Shown here: in pieces, positions 42,032-50,952 of the stretch
Numbering within the stretch: the stretch's first letter is position 1
Layout: the number at the start of each line of letters is the position of its first letter
Assembly: GCF_024585165.1 (NCBI RefSeq)
Contig: NZ_CP029008.1
Coordinates: forward strand, 434,001 to 498,000
DNA from: Bradyrhizobium sp. WBOS07
GTDB taxonomy: Bacteria; Pseudomonadota; Alphaproteobacteria; Rhizobiales; Xanthobacteraceae
DNA: 64,000 nt
Direction of reading: 5' to 3'
Program-made: the position numbers and the translations under genes
The notes under the pieces: generated by a model
The model's database searches: none
What the model was told of the DNA's origin: nothing
Seen by the model: the letters and a program-made list of their open reading frames with translations, nothing else

Positions 42032-42814
42032 ATGAAGCTCTCCGTCAACGGCGCTGATGTGTTCGTCGCAACCGGCGGCCGCGACTTCGACAAGTCCCTG
42101 CCTGCGGTCGTGTTCATCCACGGCGCCGGCTTCGACCATTCGACCTGGGCGCTGCATACGCGCTGGTTCGCCCATCACGGCTTTGCCGTGCTGGCGCCCG
42201 ATCTGCCCGGCCACGGCCGCTCCGCCGGGCCTTCACTCGGCAGCATCGCCGAGATGGCGGACTGGACCGCGGCGCTGCTCGATGCGGCAGGAGCTGCGAA
42301 GGCGCATCTGATCGGCCATTCCATGGGATCGCTGATCTCGCTGGAGACCGCCGCCCGGCATCCCGACAAGGTCTCCGCGCTGAGCCTGATCGGCACCGCC
42401 GCGACCATGACGGTCGGCCCGGATCTGCTCAAGGCGGCCGAGGCCAACTCGCAGGATGCCAACGACATGGTCTCGATCTGGGGCCTCGGCTTCAACGCCG
42501 AGCTCGGCGGCAGCCTCGCGCCGGGCCTGTGGATGCATGGCGGCGCGCAGGCGGTGCTGAAGGCGTGCGAGCCCGGCGTGCTGTTCAAGGATCTGTCCGC
42601 GTGCAATTCCTACACGAATGCGCTTGCCGCCGCTGCGAGCGTCAAGGTGCCGACAACGCTGATCCTCGGCGAGCGAGACATGATGACGCCGGCGAAGGCG
42701 GGCAAGGCGCTCGCCGCGGCAATCCCGCATGCAAAGACAATCGTAGTACCGGGAGCCGGGCACATGATCATGGCCGAACGGCCTGATGAATTGTTGGCGG
42801 CCTTGCGGAACTGA
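42032..42814 (+). CDS. Alpha/beta hydrolase
   Basis: 260 residues. Oxyanion segment VVFIHGAGFDHSTWAL, nucleophile elbow LIGHSMGSLISLE (Ser near residue 95), acid in LILGERDMMTPA and histidine in VVPGAGHMIMAERP give a complete triad. Substrate unknown. It starts 4 nt after metY, suggesting one transcript; perhaps it recycles an acyl-homoserine or an unrelated ester, which the sequence does not show. Confidence 0.87.
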   Translation: MKLSVNGADVFVATGGRDFDKSLPAVVFIHGAGFDHSTWALHTRWFAHHGFAVLAPDLPGHGRSAGPSLGSIAEMADWTAALLDAAGAAKAHLIGHSMGSLISLETAARHPDKVSALSLIGTAATMTVGPDLLKAAEANSQDANDMVSIWGLGFNAELGGSLAPGLWMHGGAQAVLKACEPGVLFKDLSACNSYTNALAAAASVKVPTTLILGERDMMTPAKAGKALAAAIPHAKTIVVPGAGHMIMAERPDELLAALRN

Positions 42815-42883
42815 ACAGGATCAATCGCTCGCGTCATGCGTTTCGGTCAGACATCCCTATGATCCTCAGAGGGAACTCGAGCC

Positions 42884-43387
42884 ATGCCAAGACCTGAGAT
42901 CATTCGCAAAGCCAGGCAGGACAAGCGCGCCGGCAAGTCGCCGAGCACGCAGGCCGGCGAATTCGTCAAGGACGAGATCGACAGGATCAGGAAGGGCAAG
43001 CACGGCGCGCGCTCGACCAAGCAGGCCATCGCGATCCGCCTGTCCGAAGCACGCCGAGCCGGTGTCGATCTGCCGCCGCCGCGCAAGGGGCGCACCAGCA
43101 AGGCGACGCGCCGCAGCGCCAAATACGCCTATGAGGTCGGCCAGGGCAAACGCACGCCGAAGCGCCGGCCGAAGGTGTCGCGCACCGTCGAGAACGTCCT
43201 GAAGAAGGAGCCGCGCTCGGCGGCATCGCGCAGCGCGCTGTCGAAACAGGGCAAGCGGGCCGCGAGCCGCCGAACCGCGGCGTCACATTCGGCCGCCGCG
43301 CGGAAAGCGAGCCACACCAAGGGCGCCAAGGTCCGCTCCGCCGCAGCAAAGAAGGCAGCGCGCACCAGGGCGCGCCGCCGGAGTTGA
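42884..43387 (+). CDS. Lys/Arg-rich DUF6496-like, histone-H1-like protein
   Basis: 167 residues, extremely basic. The N-terminal part (RKARQDKRAGKSPSTQAGEFVK, RSTKQAIAIRLSEARRAG) matches the DUF6496 type. The C-terminal 90 residues are Ala/Lys/Arg/Ser repeats (KAARTRARRRS at the end), as in eukaryote-H1-like bacterial DNA-binding tails. Probably a nucleoid-associated or nucleic-acid-binding protein. Single gene with GAGGGAACTCGAGCC upstream. Confidence 0.8.
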   Translation: MPRPEIIRKARQDKRAGKSPSTQAGEFVKDEIDRIRKGKHGARSTKQAIAIRLSEARRAGVDLPPPRKGRTSKATRRSAKYAYEVGQGKRTPKRRPKVSRTVENVLKKEPRSAASRSALSKQGKRAASRRTAASHSAAARKASHTKGAKVRSAAAKKAARTRARRRS

Positions 43388-43469
43388 TGCCCTCTAGCGA
43401 CCTTGTGAGTTGAATGCCAGCGGCTGCCGCCTGACGATCCGGCCGTCTATCGCATGAATCGGAGCTTGC

Positions 43470-44201
43470 ATGTCAGAGACTCTGAAGGGGCGCACCGCGC
43501 TCGTGACCGGCGGCTCGCGCGGGATCGGCGCCGCGGTCTGTCGCGCGCTGGCGGAAGCAGGCGCTGCCGTGGCGATCAATTGCCGCGAGCGGATCGGGCA
43601 GGCCGAGAAGCTCGTGGGCGAGATCGGCAGGCAAGGCGGCCGTGCCATCGTCGTCGCTGCTGACGTCTCGCAGCGCGAGGCCGTGGCCGGAATGGTCGAG
43701 CGGGTGATGGCCGGGCTCGGGCCGGTCGACATCCTCGTCAACAATGCGGGCATCGCCATCACGCGCGGCATCGACGATCTCACCGAAGACGATTTCGACC
43801 GCACCATCCTGGTCAACCTGAAATCCGCCTTCCTGTGCACGCAAGCCGTGCTGCCGTCGATGCGATCGAGGAAATGGGGCCGCATCGTCAACATCTCCTC
43901 GGGAGCGGCGCGCGGTGCCGGCTCGATCGGCCCGCACTACAATGCGTCCAAGGCCGGCATGGAAGGCCTCACACGAGGCTATGCCGCGCGGCTGGTGAAG
44001 GAGGGCGTTACCGTCAACGCAGTGGCGCCGTCGCTGATCGAGACCGACATGATGAGCAGCCAGCCCCAACTCGTCAGCCGCATCCCGCTCGGTCGCTTCG
44101 GCACGGCGGAGGAGGTGGCGAAAGCCGTGATGCTGCTGGTCGACAACGCCTACATGACCGGGCAGACCGTAGCGCTCAGCGGCGGGATGACATTCAATTA
44201 G
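43470..44201 (+). CDS. SDR family oxidoreductase (FabG-like)
   Basis: 243 residues. Cofactor motif TGGSRGIG (residues 13-20), NNAG at about residue 90, catalytic Ser in NISSGAARG and Y-x-x-x-K in HYNASKAG, then the C-terminal MTGQTVALSGG. It matches 3-oxoacyl-ACP-reductase-type SDRs, but no fatty-acid genes are adjacent, so the substrate is open. A class B repeat follows. Confidence 0.9.
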   Translation: MSETLKGRTALVTGGSRGIGAAVCRALAEAGAAVAINCRERIGQAEKLVGEIGRQGGRAIVVAADVSQREAVAGMVERVMAGLGPVDILVNNAGIAITRGIDDLTEDDFDRTILVNLKSAFLCTQAVLPSMRSRKWGRIVNISSGAARGAGSIGPHYNASKAGMEGLTRGYAARLVKEGVTVNAVAPSLIETDMMSSQPQLVSRIPLGRFGTAEEVAKAVMLLVDNAYMTGQTVALSGGMTFN

Positions 44202-44217
44202 GGCAGATGCTGCCTTC

Positions 44218-44425
44218 TTCCTTCTCCCCTTGCGGGAGAAGGTGGCATAGGCGGCCTTGGGCCGCCGTTCTTAAGAACGCCGAAGCGAAGCTTCGGCTAC
44301 GGCGCCGGATGAGGGGTATCTATCCGCAAAGTAAAATCGCGAGAGATGTGCTTGCGGAGACAAACCCCTCACCCGTCTCGCCGCTATCGAGGCGAGCCAA
44401 CCTCTCCCACAAGGGGAGAGGAGAG
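44218..44425. repeat. Palindromic intergenic repeat (class B), copy
   Basis: Outer arms CTTCTCCCCTTGCGGGAGAAG and CCTCTCCCACAAGGGGAGAGG, inner arms GCGCCGGATGAGGGGT and ACCCCTCACCCGTCTCGCCG. Lies between convergent SDR and oxidase-family genes. Confidence 0.85.
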
Positions 44426-44430
44426 AAGAA

Positions 44431-45042
44431 TCACCACATCGTCGCGGCGGCGCGTTCGGGCCAGATGCGGTCATATTCGGCGCCGCCGAGCTTGTTGTCG
44501 CTCATCTCGGCGAGGATCTGGCCCGGCGTCGGCAGAGTTTTCGGGTCGATGCGCTTGTCGGGATTCCAGAGGTCGGAGCGCACGATGGCGCGGGCGCATT
44601 GGAAGTAGATCTCGTCGACATGCATGACCATGACGCTGCGCGGCGCCTTGCCTTCGACCTTGAACGAGGCCAGGAGCTCGGGATCGATCGAGAGATGCGC
44701 GCGGCCATTGGCGCGGACCGCGTTGCCGGAGCCGGGGATCAGGAACATCAGCGACACCCTGGGATCGCGCACGATGTTGCGCAGCGAATCGACCCGGTTG
44801 TTGCCGCGGCGGTCCGGCAGCATCAGCGTCTTGGGATCGTGGACTCGGACGAAGCCGGGCAGGTCGCCGCGCGGCGAGCAGTCGATGCCTTCCGGCCCGA
44901 TGGTGGCGAGCGCGGCGAATGGTGCCTTCTCGACGAAGACGCTATAGAGCGGCGTGACATGGTCGGCGACTTTCACGGTCGAGGCGTCATTGGTGGCGCC
45001 GTAGATTGCCTCTAGCTGCTCGACCGTTTCGATCACCGACAT
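44431..45042 (-). CDS. Pyridoxamine 5'-phosphate oxidase family protein
   Basis: 203 residues of the PPOX flavin split-barrel family (MSMEG_1061-like type): FVEKAPFAALATIGPEGIDCSPRGD, DPKTLMLPDRRGNNRVDSLRNI, VSLMFLIPGSGNAVRANGRAHL. Binds FMN or a related cofactor; not a biosynthetic PdxH. It begins 24 nt after phnN on the same strand, so it may be co-transcribed with the C-P lyase genes without being one of them. Confidence 0.85.
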   Translation of the reverse strand: MSVIETVEQLEAIYGATNDASTVKVADHVTPLYSVFVEKAPFAALATIGPEGIDCSPRGDLPGFVRVHDPKTLMLPDRRGNNRVDSLRNIVRDPRVSLMFLIPGSGNAVRANGRAHLSIDPELLASFKVEGKAPRSVMVMHVDEIYFQCARAIVRSDLWNPDKRIDPKTLPTPGQILAEMSDNKLGGAEYDRIWPERAAATMW

Positions 45043-45066
45043 TCCGTTCTCTCCGTGGTGGACCGG

Positions 45067-45663
45067 CTATTCCTGCCGGCCTTCGCTCCTGATGACGCGC
45101 ACGAGCTCGCGGCTGTGATCCTCTGCGCTGCCGGCGTTGAGGATGGTTATATCGGCCTGCGCCGTCGTGTCGTCGATGCTGCGGGTGAGACGTTCGGCGA
45201 GATCGCCATCGCTCTGCCGCGCCCGTGCGGCGAGCCGTTGCGCCAGCACCTCCGGCGGTGCCGTGATCGCGACCACCACGACATTGACATAGGTCTGGCG
45301 CAACCCGCCGATCACCGTGCGCGAGACGTTGGCGACGACCGTGCGTCCGGCGCTGATATGGTCGTCGATGTCGCGCGGCAGCGCGTAGGAATGACCGTGT
45401 GCGTCCCAGTGCACGGCAAACTCGCCATGCTCGCGGGCGCGGCGGAATTCATCCGACGTCAGCGCGACGTTGTCCTCGTCAGCGGAGGATTCGCGCGTCA
45501 CGGCCCGGCGCGGAAACACGACGCTGAGATCATTGGCGCAGGCCGCTTGCGCCAGCCGCAAGAGCGTGTCCTTGCCGGCGCCGCTGGGGCCGACCACGAG
45601 CACGAGCCGGCCGGGGCCGATCGCGCCCTCCTCGCCCTCGGCCGTGGTCGCGGTCTCGCTCAT
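45067..45663 (-). CDS. phnN: Ribose 1,5-bisphosphate phosphokinase
   Basis: 198 residues. Walker A GPSGAGKDT at residues 25-33; ARRAVTRESSADEDN-like substrate segment (FPRRAVTRES) and GRTVVANVSRTVI follow the guanylate-kinase-like fold. Phosphorylates ribose 1,5-bisphosphate to PRPP, returning the C-P lyase product to metabolism. ATG overlaps the phnM stop (ATGA). Confidence 0.9.
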   Translation of the reverse strand: MSETATTAEGEEGAIGPGRLVLVVGPSGAGKDTLLRLAQAACANDLSVVFPRRAVTRESSADEDNVALTSDEFRRAREHGEFAVHWDAHGHSYALPRDIDDHISAGRTVVANVSRTVIGGLRQTYVNVVVVAITAPPEVLAQRLAARARQSDGDLAERLTRSIDDTTAQADITILNAGSAEDHSRELVRVIRSEGRQE

Positions 45664-46817
45664 GCGACCCGGTGTCCCTCGCGCCAGACGCTGCGGACCA
45701 CGGGAACGTTTCCTGCAACATGCACGCGGATCAGATCGGCGCGCTTGCCGGTCGCGATCTCGCCGCGATCGGTGAGGCCGACCGCCTCGGCGGGCGCCTT
45801 CGTCACCGTGCGGATCGCATCGGGAAGGCTGATGGCCGGGACATGGTCGGGCAATTGCAGCGCGCCCATCAGGAGGCTCGACGGGATGTAGTCCGAAGAC
45901 AGGATATCGAGCAGGCCTTCCCGGGCGAGATCGACCGCGGCGATGTTGCCCGAATGCGAGCCGCCGCGCACGACGTTCGGCGCGCCCATCAGGATGTCGA
46001 TGCCGGCCTGGTGCAAGGCACGCGCGGCTTCCAGCGTGGTCGGGAATTCCGCGACCGAGACGCGGTCGCGCACGGCATCCGCGACGTTCTCCTCGGTGGT
46101 ATCGTCGTGGCTGGCGAGCGGGATGTCGTACCGATGCGCCAGCGCCACGATCTCGCGCATATTGGTTGCGGCGTATAGCTTCTGATACTCGAAGCGCTTG
46201 GCGAACAGCTCGTCGAGCTCGGCGTCGGTCTTGCCGCCGCCCTTGCCGCGATAATAATCGCGCAGCTTGACCTCGTCGCGGAACTGGCGCTGGCCGGGGG
46301 TGTGATCCATCAGCGACATCAGCTTGACGTCGGGACGGTCGATCAGCTCCCTGGCCTCCTCGACCACGCTCGGCATCGGGATCTCGCAGCGCAGATGCAG
46401 GAAGTGATCGGCGCGCAGCAGGCTGGCCTCGCGCGCGGTGGTGATGGCGGCGGCAAGCACGCCGGCGCGGCCGTCGACCTCCTCGGCGCCGTCCTCGCGC
46501 CAGACCCGGAGCGAATCGAACACGGTGGTGATGCCGGACGTGGCGAGCTGGCCGTCATAGGAGACCACCGCCGCGACCGGATTCCAGAACACCTTCGGCC
46601 GCGGCACGTAATGGGCTTCGAGATGGTCGGTGTGGAGCTCGATCAGGCCCGGCATGATGAGGTCGCCGCCGGCATCCTCGGCGCCTGCGGGCGCCCGACC
46701 CTCGCCGATCTCGGCAATGCGGCCATCGGCGAGAGCGAGCCAGCCCTGCTCGATCACCCGCTCGGCCAGCACGATCCTGGCGTTGGCGATCACGATGTCC
46801 TTCGGCTTGGCGTTCAT
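45660..46817 (-). CDS. phnM: RPnTP diphosphatase, first PhnM copy
   Basis: About 385 residues. Amidohydrolase-fold enzyme that removes pyrophosphate from alpha-D-ribose 1-methylphosphonate 5-triphosphate. Metal-site segments: PGLIELHTDHLEAHY, MSLMDHTPGQRQFRD, LASHDDTTEENV and GAPNVVRGGSHSGN. It matches E. coli PhnM length (378). ATG 46817 has AGGA at 7 nt; ATG 46823 is possible. A second, divergent PhnM lies at 56894. Confidence 0.92.
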   Translation of the reverse strand: MNAKPKDIVIANARIVLAERVIEQGWLALADGRIAEIGEGRAPAGAEDAGGDLIMPGLIELHTDHLEAHYVPRPKVFWNPVAAVVSYDGQLATSGITTVFDSLRVWREDGAEEVDGRAGVLAAAITTAREASLLRADHFLHLRCEIPMPSVVEEARELIDRPDVKLMSLMDHTPGQRQFRDEVKLRDYYRGKGGGKTDAELDELFAKRFEYQKLYAATNMREIVALAHRYDIPLASHDDTTEENVADAVRDRVSVAEFPTTLEAARALHQAGIDILMGAPNVVRGGSHSGNIAAVDLAREGLLDILSSDYIPSSLLMGALQLPDHVPAISLPDAIRTVTKAPAEAVGLTDRGEIATGKRADLIRVHVAGNVPVVRSVWREGHRVA

Positions 46818-46828
46818 GTCCATGTCCT

Positions 46829-47527
46829 TCAGGCCGCGGCGGCAAAGCTGGTGACGTCGACGATGCGGTCGGCAATCAGATGCCGGATTTCGTCGTCATG
46901 GACAATGGCAACCATGGCGACGCCCCGGCGCTTCTTCTCGGCAATCAGCTCGACCACCACAGCGCGGTTGGCGGCATCGAGCGAGGCGGTCGGCTCGTCC
47001 AGCAGCAGGATCGGCAGGTCCGAGATGAAGCCGCGCGCGATGTTGACGCGCTGCTGCTCGCCGCCGGAGAAGGTCGCGGGCGGCAGCCGCCACAGCCGCT
47101 CGGGGATGTTGAGACGATGCAGCAGCTCGCCGGCACGGGCCTGTGCGTCGGCGCGGGCCGCGCCGTTCACGATCAGCGGCTCGGCGACGACGTCGATGGT
47201 GGCAACGCGCGGCACCGCCCGCAGGAACTGGCTGACATAGCCGATGGTGGCGCGGCGGACGTTGAGCACCTGCCGCGGCTCGGCGCTGGCGAGATCGATC
47301 AACGCGCCGCGATGGCGGATGCCGATCCGACCGGAATCGCAGCGGTAATTGCCGAAGATCATCTTGAGAATCGACGACTTGCCGGCCCCCGACGGACCCG
47401 ACAGCACCACGCACTCGCCCGGATTGACCTGGAAGGTCACGCCGCGCACGACCGGCAGCTCGATGCCGCCCTGCAGGTGCATCGTGAAGGTCTTGTTGGC
47501 ATCGGCGACGTCGATCATGGCGGTCAT
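46829..47527 (-). CDS. phnL: C-P lyase system ATPase PhnL
   Basis: 232-residue ABC-type ATPase of the C-P lyase machinery. Walker A GPSGAGKSS, signature TFSGGEQQRVNIARG and Walker B LLLDEPTASLD are all present. It has no transmembrane partner because PhnK/PhnL act on the soluble PhnGHIJ complex. ATG 47527 is one of three closely spaced Met codons; weak ribosome site. Lies 11 nt before phnM. Confidence 0.92.
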   Translation of the reverse strand: MTAMIDVADANKTFTMHLQGGIELPVVRGVTFQVNPGECVVLSGPSGAGKSSILKMIFGNYRCDSGRIGIRHRGALIDLASAEPRQVLNVRRATIGYVSQFLRAVPRVATIDVVAEPLIVNGAARADAQARAGELLHRLNIPERLWRLPPATFSGGEQQRVNIARGFISDLPILLLDEPTASLDAANRAVVVELIAEKKRRGVAMVAIVHDDEIRHLIADRIVDVTSFAAAA

Positions 47528-47549
47528 TGCAAAACCCATATCGAGAGAC

Positions 47550-48347
47550 TCATGGCGGCAGAATCGAGGAGACGAGAAGTTGCGTATAGGGCTCGCGCGG
47601 ATCGTCGAGAACCTGATCGGTGAGACCGGTTTCGATGACCCTGCCACCCTTCATCACCATCACCCGGTGAGACAGCAACCGCGCGACCGCCAGATCGTGG
47701 GTGACGATGATGACGGCGAGATGCAGCTCGGCGACGAGGCTGCGCAGGAGGTCGAGCAGACGGGCCTGCACCGAGACGTCGAGGCCGCCGGTCGGCTCGT
47801 CCATGAACACCAGCCGCGGCTCGGTGACGAGGTTGCGCGCGATCTGGAGCCGCTGGCGCATGCCGCCGGAATAGGTGCGCGGCGCATCGTCGATACGTGC
47901 GACGTCGATCTCGACCCTGGTGAGCCAGTCTGACGCGGTGTCGCGGATGCGACCGTAATGGTTCCAGCCCACCGCCATCAGCCGCTCGCCGACATTGGCG
48001 CCGGCCGACACCGCCATGCGCAGGCCCTGCGCGGGATCCTGGTGCACGAAGCCCCAATCGGTGCGGAACAGGAAGCGCCGCTCGGCTTCGCCCAGCGTGG
48101 CGAGATCGCGGGTGATGCCGTCGCGCATCCGGTAGGAGACGTGGCCGCCGCTGGCCGCCAGCTGGCCCGACAGCAGCTGGAGCAGCGTCGACTTGCCGGA
48201 GCCGGATTCGCCGACGATCGCCAGCACCTCGCCGGGATAGAGCGCGAACGAGACGTCGCGGCACGCGGCAATGCGGCCGAACGACTTGCTGAGGGATGTC
48301 GCGACAAGCAGGGGCTCGTCGTTCTCGCGCAGCTCTGGATCAGCCAT
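47550..48347 (-). CDS. phnK: C-P lyase system ATPase PhnK
   Basis: 265 residues. Walker A GESGSGKST, signature TYSGGMRQRLQIARN, Walker B LVFMDEPTGGLDVSV. In E. coli PhnK binds the PhnGHIJ core through PhnJ and is needed for activity. AAGGAGG lies 7 nt before ATG 48347, and the gene overlaps the phnJ stop by 8 nt. Confidence 0.93.
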   Translation of the reverse strand: MADPELRENDEPLLVATSLSKSFGRIAACRDVSFALYPGEVLAIVGESGSGKSTLLQLLSGQLAASGGHVSYRMRDGITRDLATLGEAERRFLFRTDWGFVHQDPAQGLRMAVSAGANVGERLMAVGWNHYGRIRDTASDWLTRVEIDVARIDDAPRTYSGGMRQRLQIARNLVTEPRLVFMDEPTGGLDVSVQARLLDLLRSLVAELHLAVIIVTHDLAVARLLSHRVMVMKGGRVIETGLTDQVLDDPREPYTQLLVSSILPP

Positions 48348-49236
48348 TCGCGCCTCCTTGCGCCTTCTCCTTGTACGGCGCGGCACTTTCGCTGCCGTGA
48401 TGGCCGGCGGCCTGCCGGCCCTCGCAATAATCGGTGTCGGAGCAGACGAACATGCGGCTGCCCTTGTCGTCGGTGACGATCTCGTCGAGATAGGAATTCT
48501 CCGCGCCGCACAGCGCGCAGGGCGCGTTGAAGCGGTAGGGCTCGAACGGATGATCCTCGAAATCGAGCGAGACGACCTGCGTATAAGGCGGGATCGCGTA
48601 GATGCGCTTCTCGCGGCCGGCGCCGAACAGCTGCAGCGCCGGGCAATTGTCCATCTTTGGATTGTCGAATTTCGGCGTCGGCGACGGATCCATCACGTAG
48701 CGCGCGTTCACCTTCACCGGATAGGCGTAGGCGGTCGCGATATGGCCGAAGCGGGCGATGTCCTCGTAGAGCTTCACGTGCATCAGGCCGTATTCGGCGA
48801 GTGCGTGCATGCGCCGCGTCTCGGTCTCGCGCGGCTCGAGGAAGCGCAGCGGCTCCGGGATCGGTACCTGATAGACCAGGACCTGGTTCTCGCTCAGCGC
48901 CGCCTCGGGAATGCGGTGACGGGTCTGGATCACGGTCGCCTCGTCCGTCGCCGTCGTGGTGGCGACGCCGGCGGTCTTGGCGAAGAATTTCCGGATCGAG
49001 ATCGCGTTGGTGGTGTCGTCGGAGCCCTGGTCGATCACCTTCAGCACGTCGGAAGGCCCGAGGATCGCGGCGGTCACCTGCACGCCGCCGGTGCCCCAGC
49101 CATAGGGCATCGGCATTTCGCGGCTGGCGAACGGCACCTGATAGCCGGGGATCGCGATCGCCTTGAGGATGGCGCGGCGGATCATCCGCTTGGTCTGCTC
49201 GTCGAGATAGGCGAAATTATAGGCCGGCGCGTTCAT
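48340..49236 (-). CDS. phnJ: C-P lyase catalytic subunit PhnJ
   Basis: 298-residue radical SAM enzyme that cleaves the C-P bond. The four essential cysteines are seen as CALCG then CSDTDYC (Cx2C-x21-Cx5C), matching the E. coli pattern for the iron-sulfur cluster and the catalytic cysteine. The N-terminus NFAYLDEQTKRMIRRAILKA and PMPYGWGTGGVQVTAA are conserved-type. ATG 49236 overlaps the phnI stop (ATGA), so the longer frame to 49575 is not used. Confidence 0.95.
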   Translation of the reverse strand: MNAPAYNFAYLDEQTKRMIRRAILKAIAIPGYQVPFASREMPMPYGWGTGGVQVTAAILGPSDVLKVIDQGSDDTTNAISIRKFFAKTAGVATTTATDEATVIQTRHRIPEAALSENQVLVYQVPIPEPLRFLEPRETETRRMHALAEYGLMHVKLYEDIARFGHIATAYAYPVKVNARYVMDPSPTPKFDNPKMDNCPALQLFGAGREKRIYAIPPYTQVVSLDFEDHPFEPYRFNAPCALCGAENSYLDEIVTDDKGSRMFVCSDTDYCEGRQAAGHHGSESAAPYKEKAQGGANG

Positions 49237-50336
49237 TCCGCGGCTTCCTTCATGGCATCGGGCGTTTGTACCTCCGCGAACTCCTTCCGAAGCTTGCGCA
49301 GCAGGCCGAGCTCGGACTGGAAATCGACATAATGTGGCAGCTTCAGGTGCTCGACGAAGCCGGTCGCCTGGACGTTGTCCGAATGCGACATCACGAATTC
49401 CTCGTCCTGCGCGGGGGCACGCACCTCCTCGCCAAGCTCGCGGGCACGCAGCGCCCGATCGACCAGCGCCATCGACATGGTCTTGCGCTCGCTCTGGCCG
49501 AAGGCGAGGCCATAGCCGCGGGTGAAGCACGGCGCCTCGGTTGCGGAGCCCTTGAACTGGTTGACCATCTGGCATTCGGTCAGCTCGATCGCGCCGAGCG
49601 GCACCACGAAGCCGGCGTCTTCCGCTGAGAATTCCACCTCGACCTCGCCGAAGCGGATCTCGCCGGCGAAGGGATGGTTGCGGCCATAGCCGCGCTGGGT
49701 GGAATAGCCCATCGCCAGCAGGAACCCTTCGTCACCGCGCGCCAGATTCTGCAGCCGCAGGTCGCGGTCCGCCGGAAAATTCAGCGGCTCGCGGGTGAGA
49801 TCGCCGACGCCGGCGCCGTCCTCGGCCTGCGGCGAGGATTCGATCAAGCCGTCGCGGCCGAGAATATCGGTCACGCGCGGCGTCGGCGCCGTGGAGGCGT
49901 CGGCCGTGGCCGGTGCCTCCGGCGCAAAGCCCTGCGCGAGCGAGGGATCGAGCAGGCGGTGAGTGTAGTCGAAGGTGGGGCCGAGGATCTGGCCGCCGGG
50001 AATATCCTTGAAGGTCGAGGACACCCGCCGCTGCACCCGCATCGCGCCGGTGTCGACCGGCTCGCTGGCGCCGAAACGCGGCAACGTGGCGCGGAAGGCG
50101 CGGACCAGGAAGATCGCCTCGATCAGGTCGCCGCGGGCCTGCTTGATCGCCAGCGCCGCGAGCTCGCGATCGTAGAGCGAGCCCTCGCTCATGACGCGGT
50201 CGACGGCGAGGCCGAGCTGCTGCGAGATCTGGTCGAGGGTGACCTCCGGAACGCTTTGGTCGCCGCGCCGCTTGTGGGCGAGCAGGCGATGGGCGTTGTC
50301 GATGGCGCGTTCGCCGCCCTTGACTGCGACATACAT
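49233..50336 (-). CDS. phnI: C-P lyase subunit PhnI
   Basis: 367 residues (E. coli 354). MYVAVKGGERAIDNAHRLL is the family start; TLDQISQQLGLAVDRVMSEGSLYD, FKDIPGGQILGPTFDYTHRLLD and MGYSTQRGYGRNHPF follow. With PhnG and PhnH it couples phosphonate to ATP, releasing adenine. Separated by 3 nt from phnH. Confidence 0.95.
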   Translation of the reverse strand: MYVAVKGGERAIDNAHRLLAHKRRGDQSVPEVTLDQISQQLGLAVDRVMSEGSLYDRELAALAIKQARGDLIEAIFLVRAFRATLPRFGASEPVDTGAMRVQRRVSSTFKDIPGGQILGPTFDYTHRLLDPSLAQGFAPEAPATADASTAPTPRVTDILGRDGLIESSPQAEDGAGVGDLTREPLNFPADRDLRLQNLARGDEGFLLAMGYSTQRGYGRNHPFAGEIRFGEVEVEFSAEDAGFVVPLGAIELTECQMVNQFKGSATEAPCFTRGYGLAFGQSERKTMSMALVDRALRARELGEEVRAPAQDEEFVMSHSDNVQATGFVEHLKLPHYVDFQSELGLLRKLRKEFAEVQTPDAMKEAAE

Positions 50337-50339
50337 GCT

Positions 50340-50948
50340 TCAGCTTCCCTTGCTCACGACGCGCGTGGTGCGGGGGATCGCGACCAATGCGTCATCGGCG
50401 ACCAGCACGACATCGATGCCGCGCGGAAACAGCGCCTCGTTGACCTGCAGGCGCTCGAACAGATCGAACGGCTTGATCGACGCATCGAGCCTCGCGGCGC
50501 CGTCGATGCCGGGACCGCGCAGCTCGAAGCTGCGGCCCGCGTCGAGGCTCTCCACCTGGAGGATGATCGTGGTGGAGCGATCCGGATATTCGCTGGTGCC
50601 GAGCGCGAAGCGTTCGAGCGGCGGAAGCGCGGCGCCGTCGCCGATCAGCGCGAAGCTCGCGACCGAGCTATCCTGCACCAAGGGCGCGCCGGTGTGGAAC
50701 TTCAACCATTTCGCCGCGTCCGGGCTCGCCGCCATCCGCGCGTCGAGCCAGAGCGGCGTGTCGTGGTCGAACAGCGTCAGCGCGATCGCGGCGGTGCCGC
50801 GCATCACCGAATCAGGCGCCCCCGCCATCGGCACGATGCGCTGGACCGAGCCCGGCCGGGCCATCGCGTCCATCACCGAGCGAAAGGTCGATTGCGCCGA
50901 CAGCACCTTGTCGGCGAATCCCGGCGGCAATTCGGCAATCGTGGTCAT
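50340..50948 (-). CDS. phnH: C-P lyase subunit PhnH
   Basis: 202 residues (E. coli 194). Typical segments: PGFADKVLSAQSTFRSVMDAMARPG, AIALTLFDHDTPLWLD and ALGTSEYPDRSTTIILQVESL. Structural subunit of the PhnGHI(J) core. ATG 50948 follows the phnG stop by 4 nt; the frame from 50987 overlaps phnG and is not used. Confidence 0.94.
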   Translation of the reverse strand: MTTIAELPPGFADKVLSAQSTFRSVMDAMARPGSVQRIVPMAGAPDSVMRGTAAIALTLFDHDTPLWLDARMAASPDAAKWLKFHTGAPLVQDSSVASFALIGDGAALPPLERFALGTSEYPDRSTTIILQVESLDAGRSFELRGPGIDGAARLDASIKPFDLFERLQVNEALFPRGIDVVLVADDALVAIPRTTRVVSKGS

Positions 50949-50952
50949 GATC

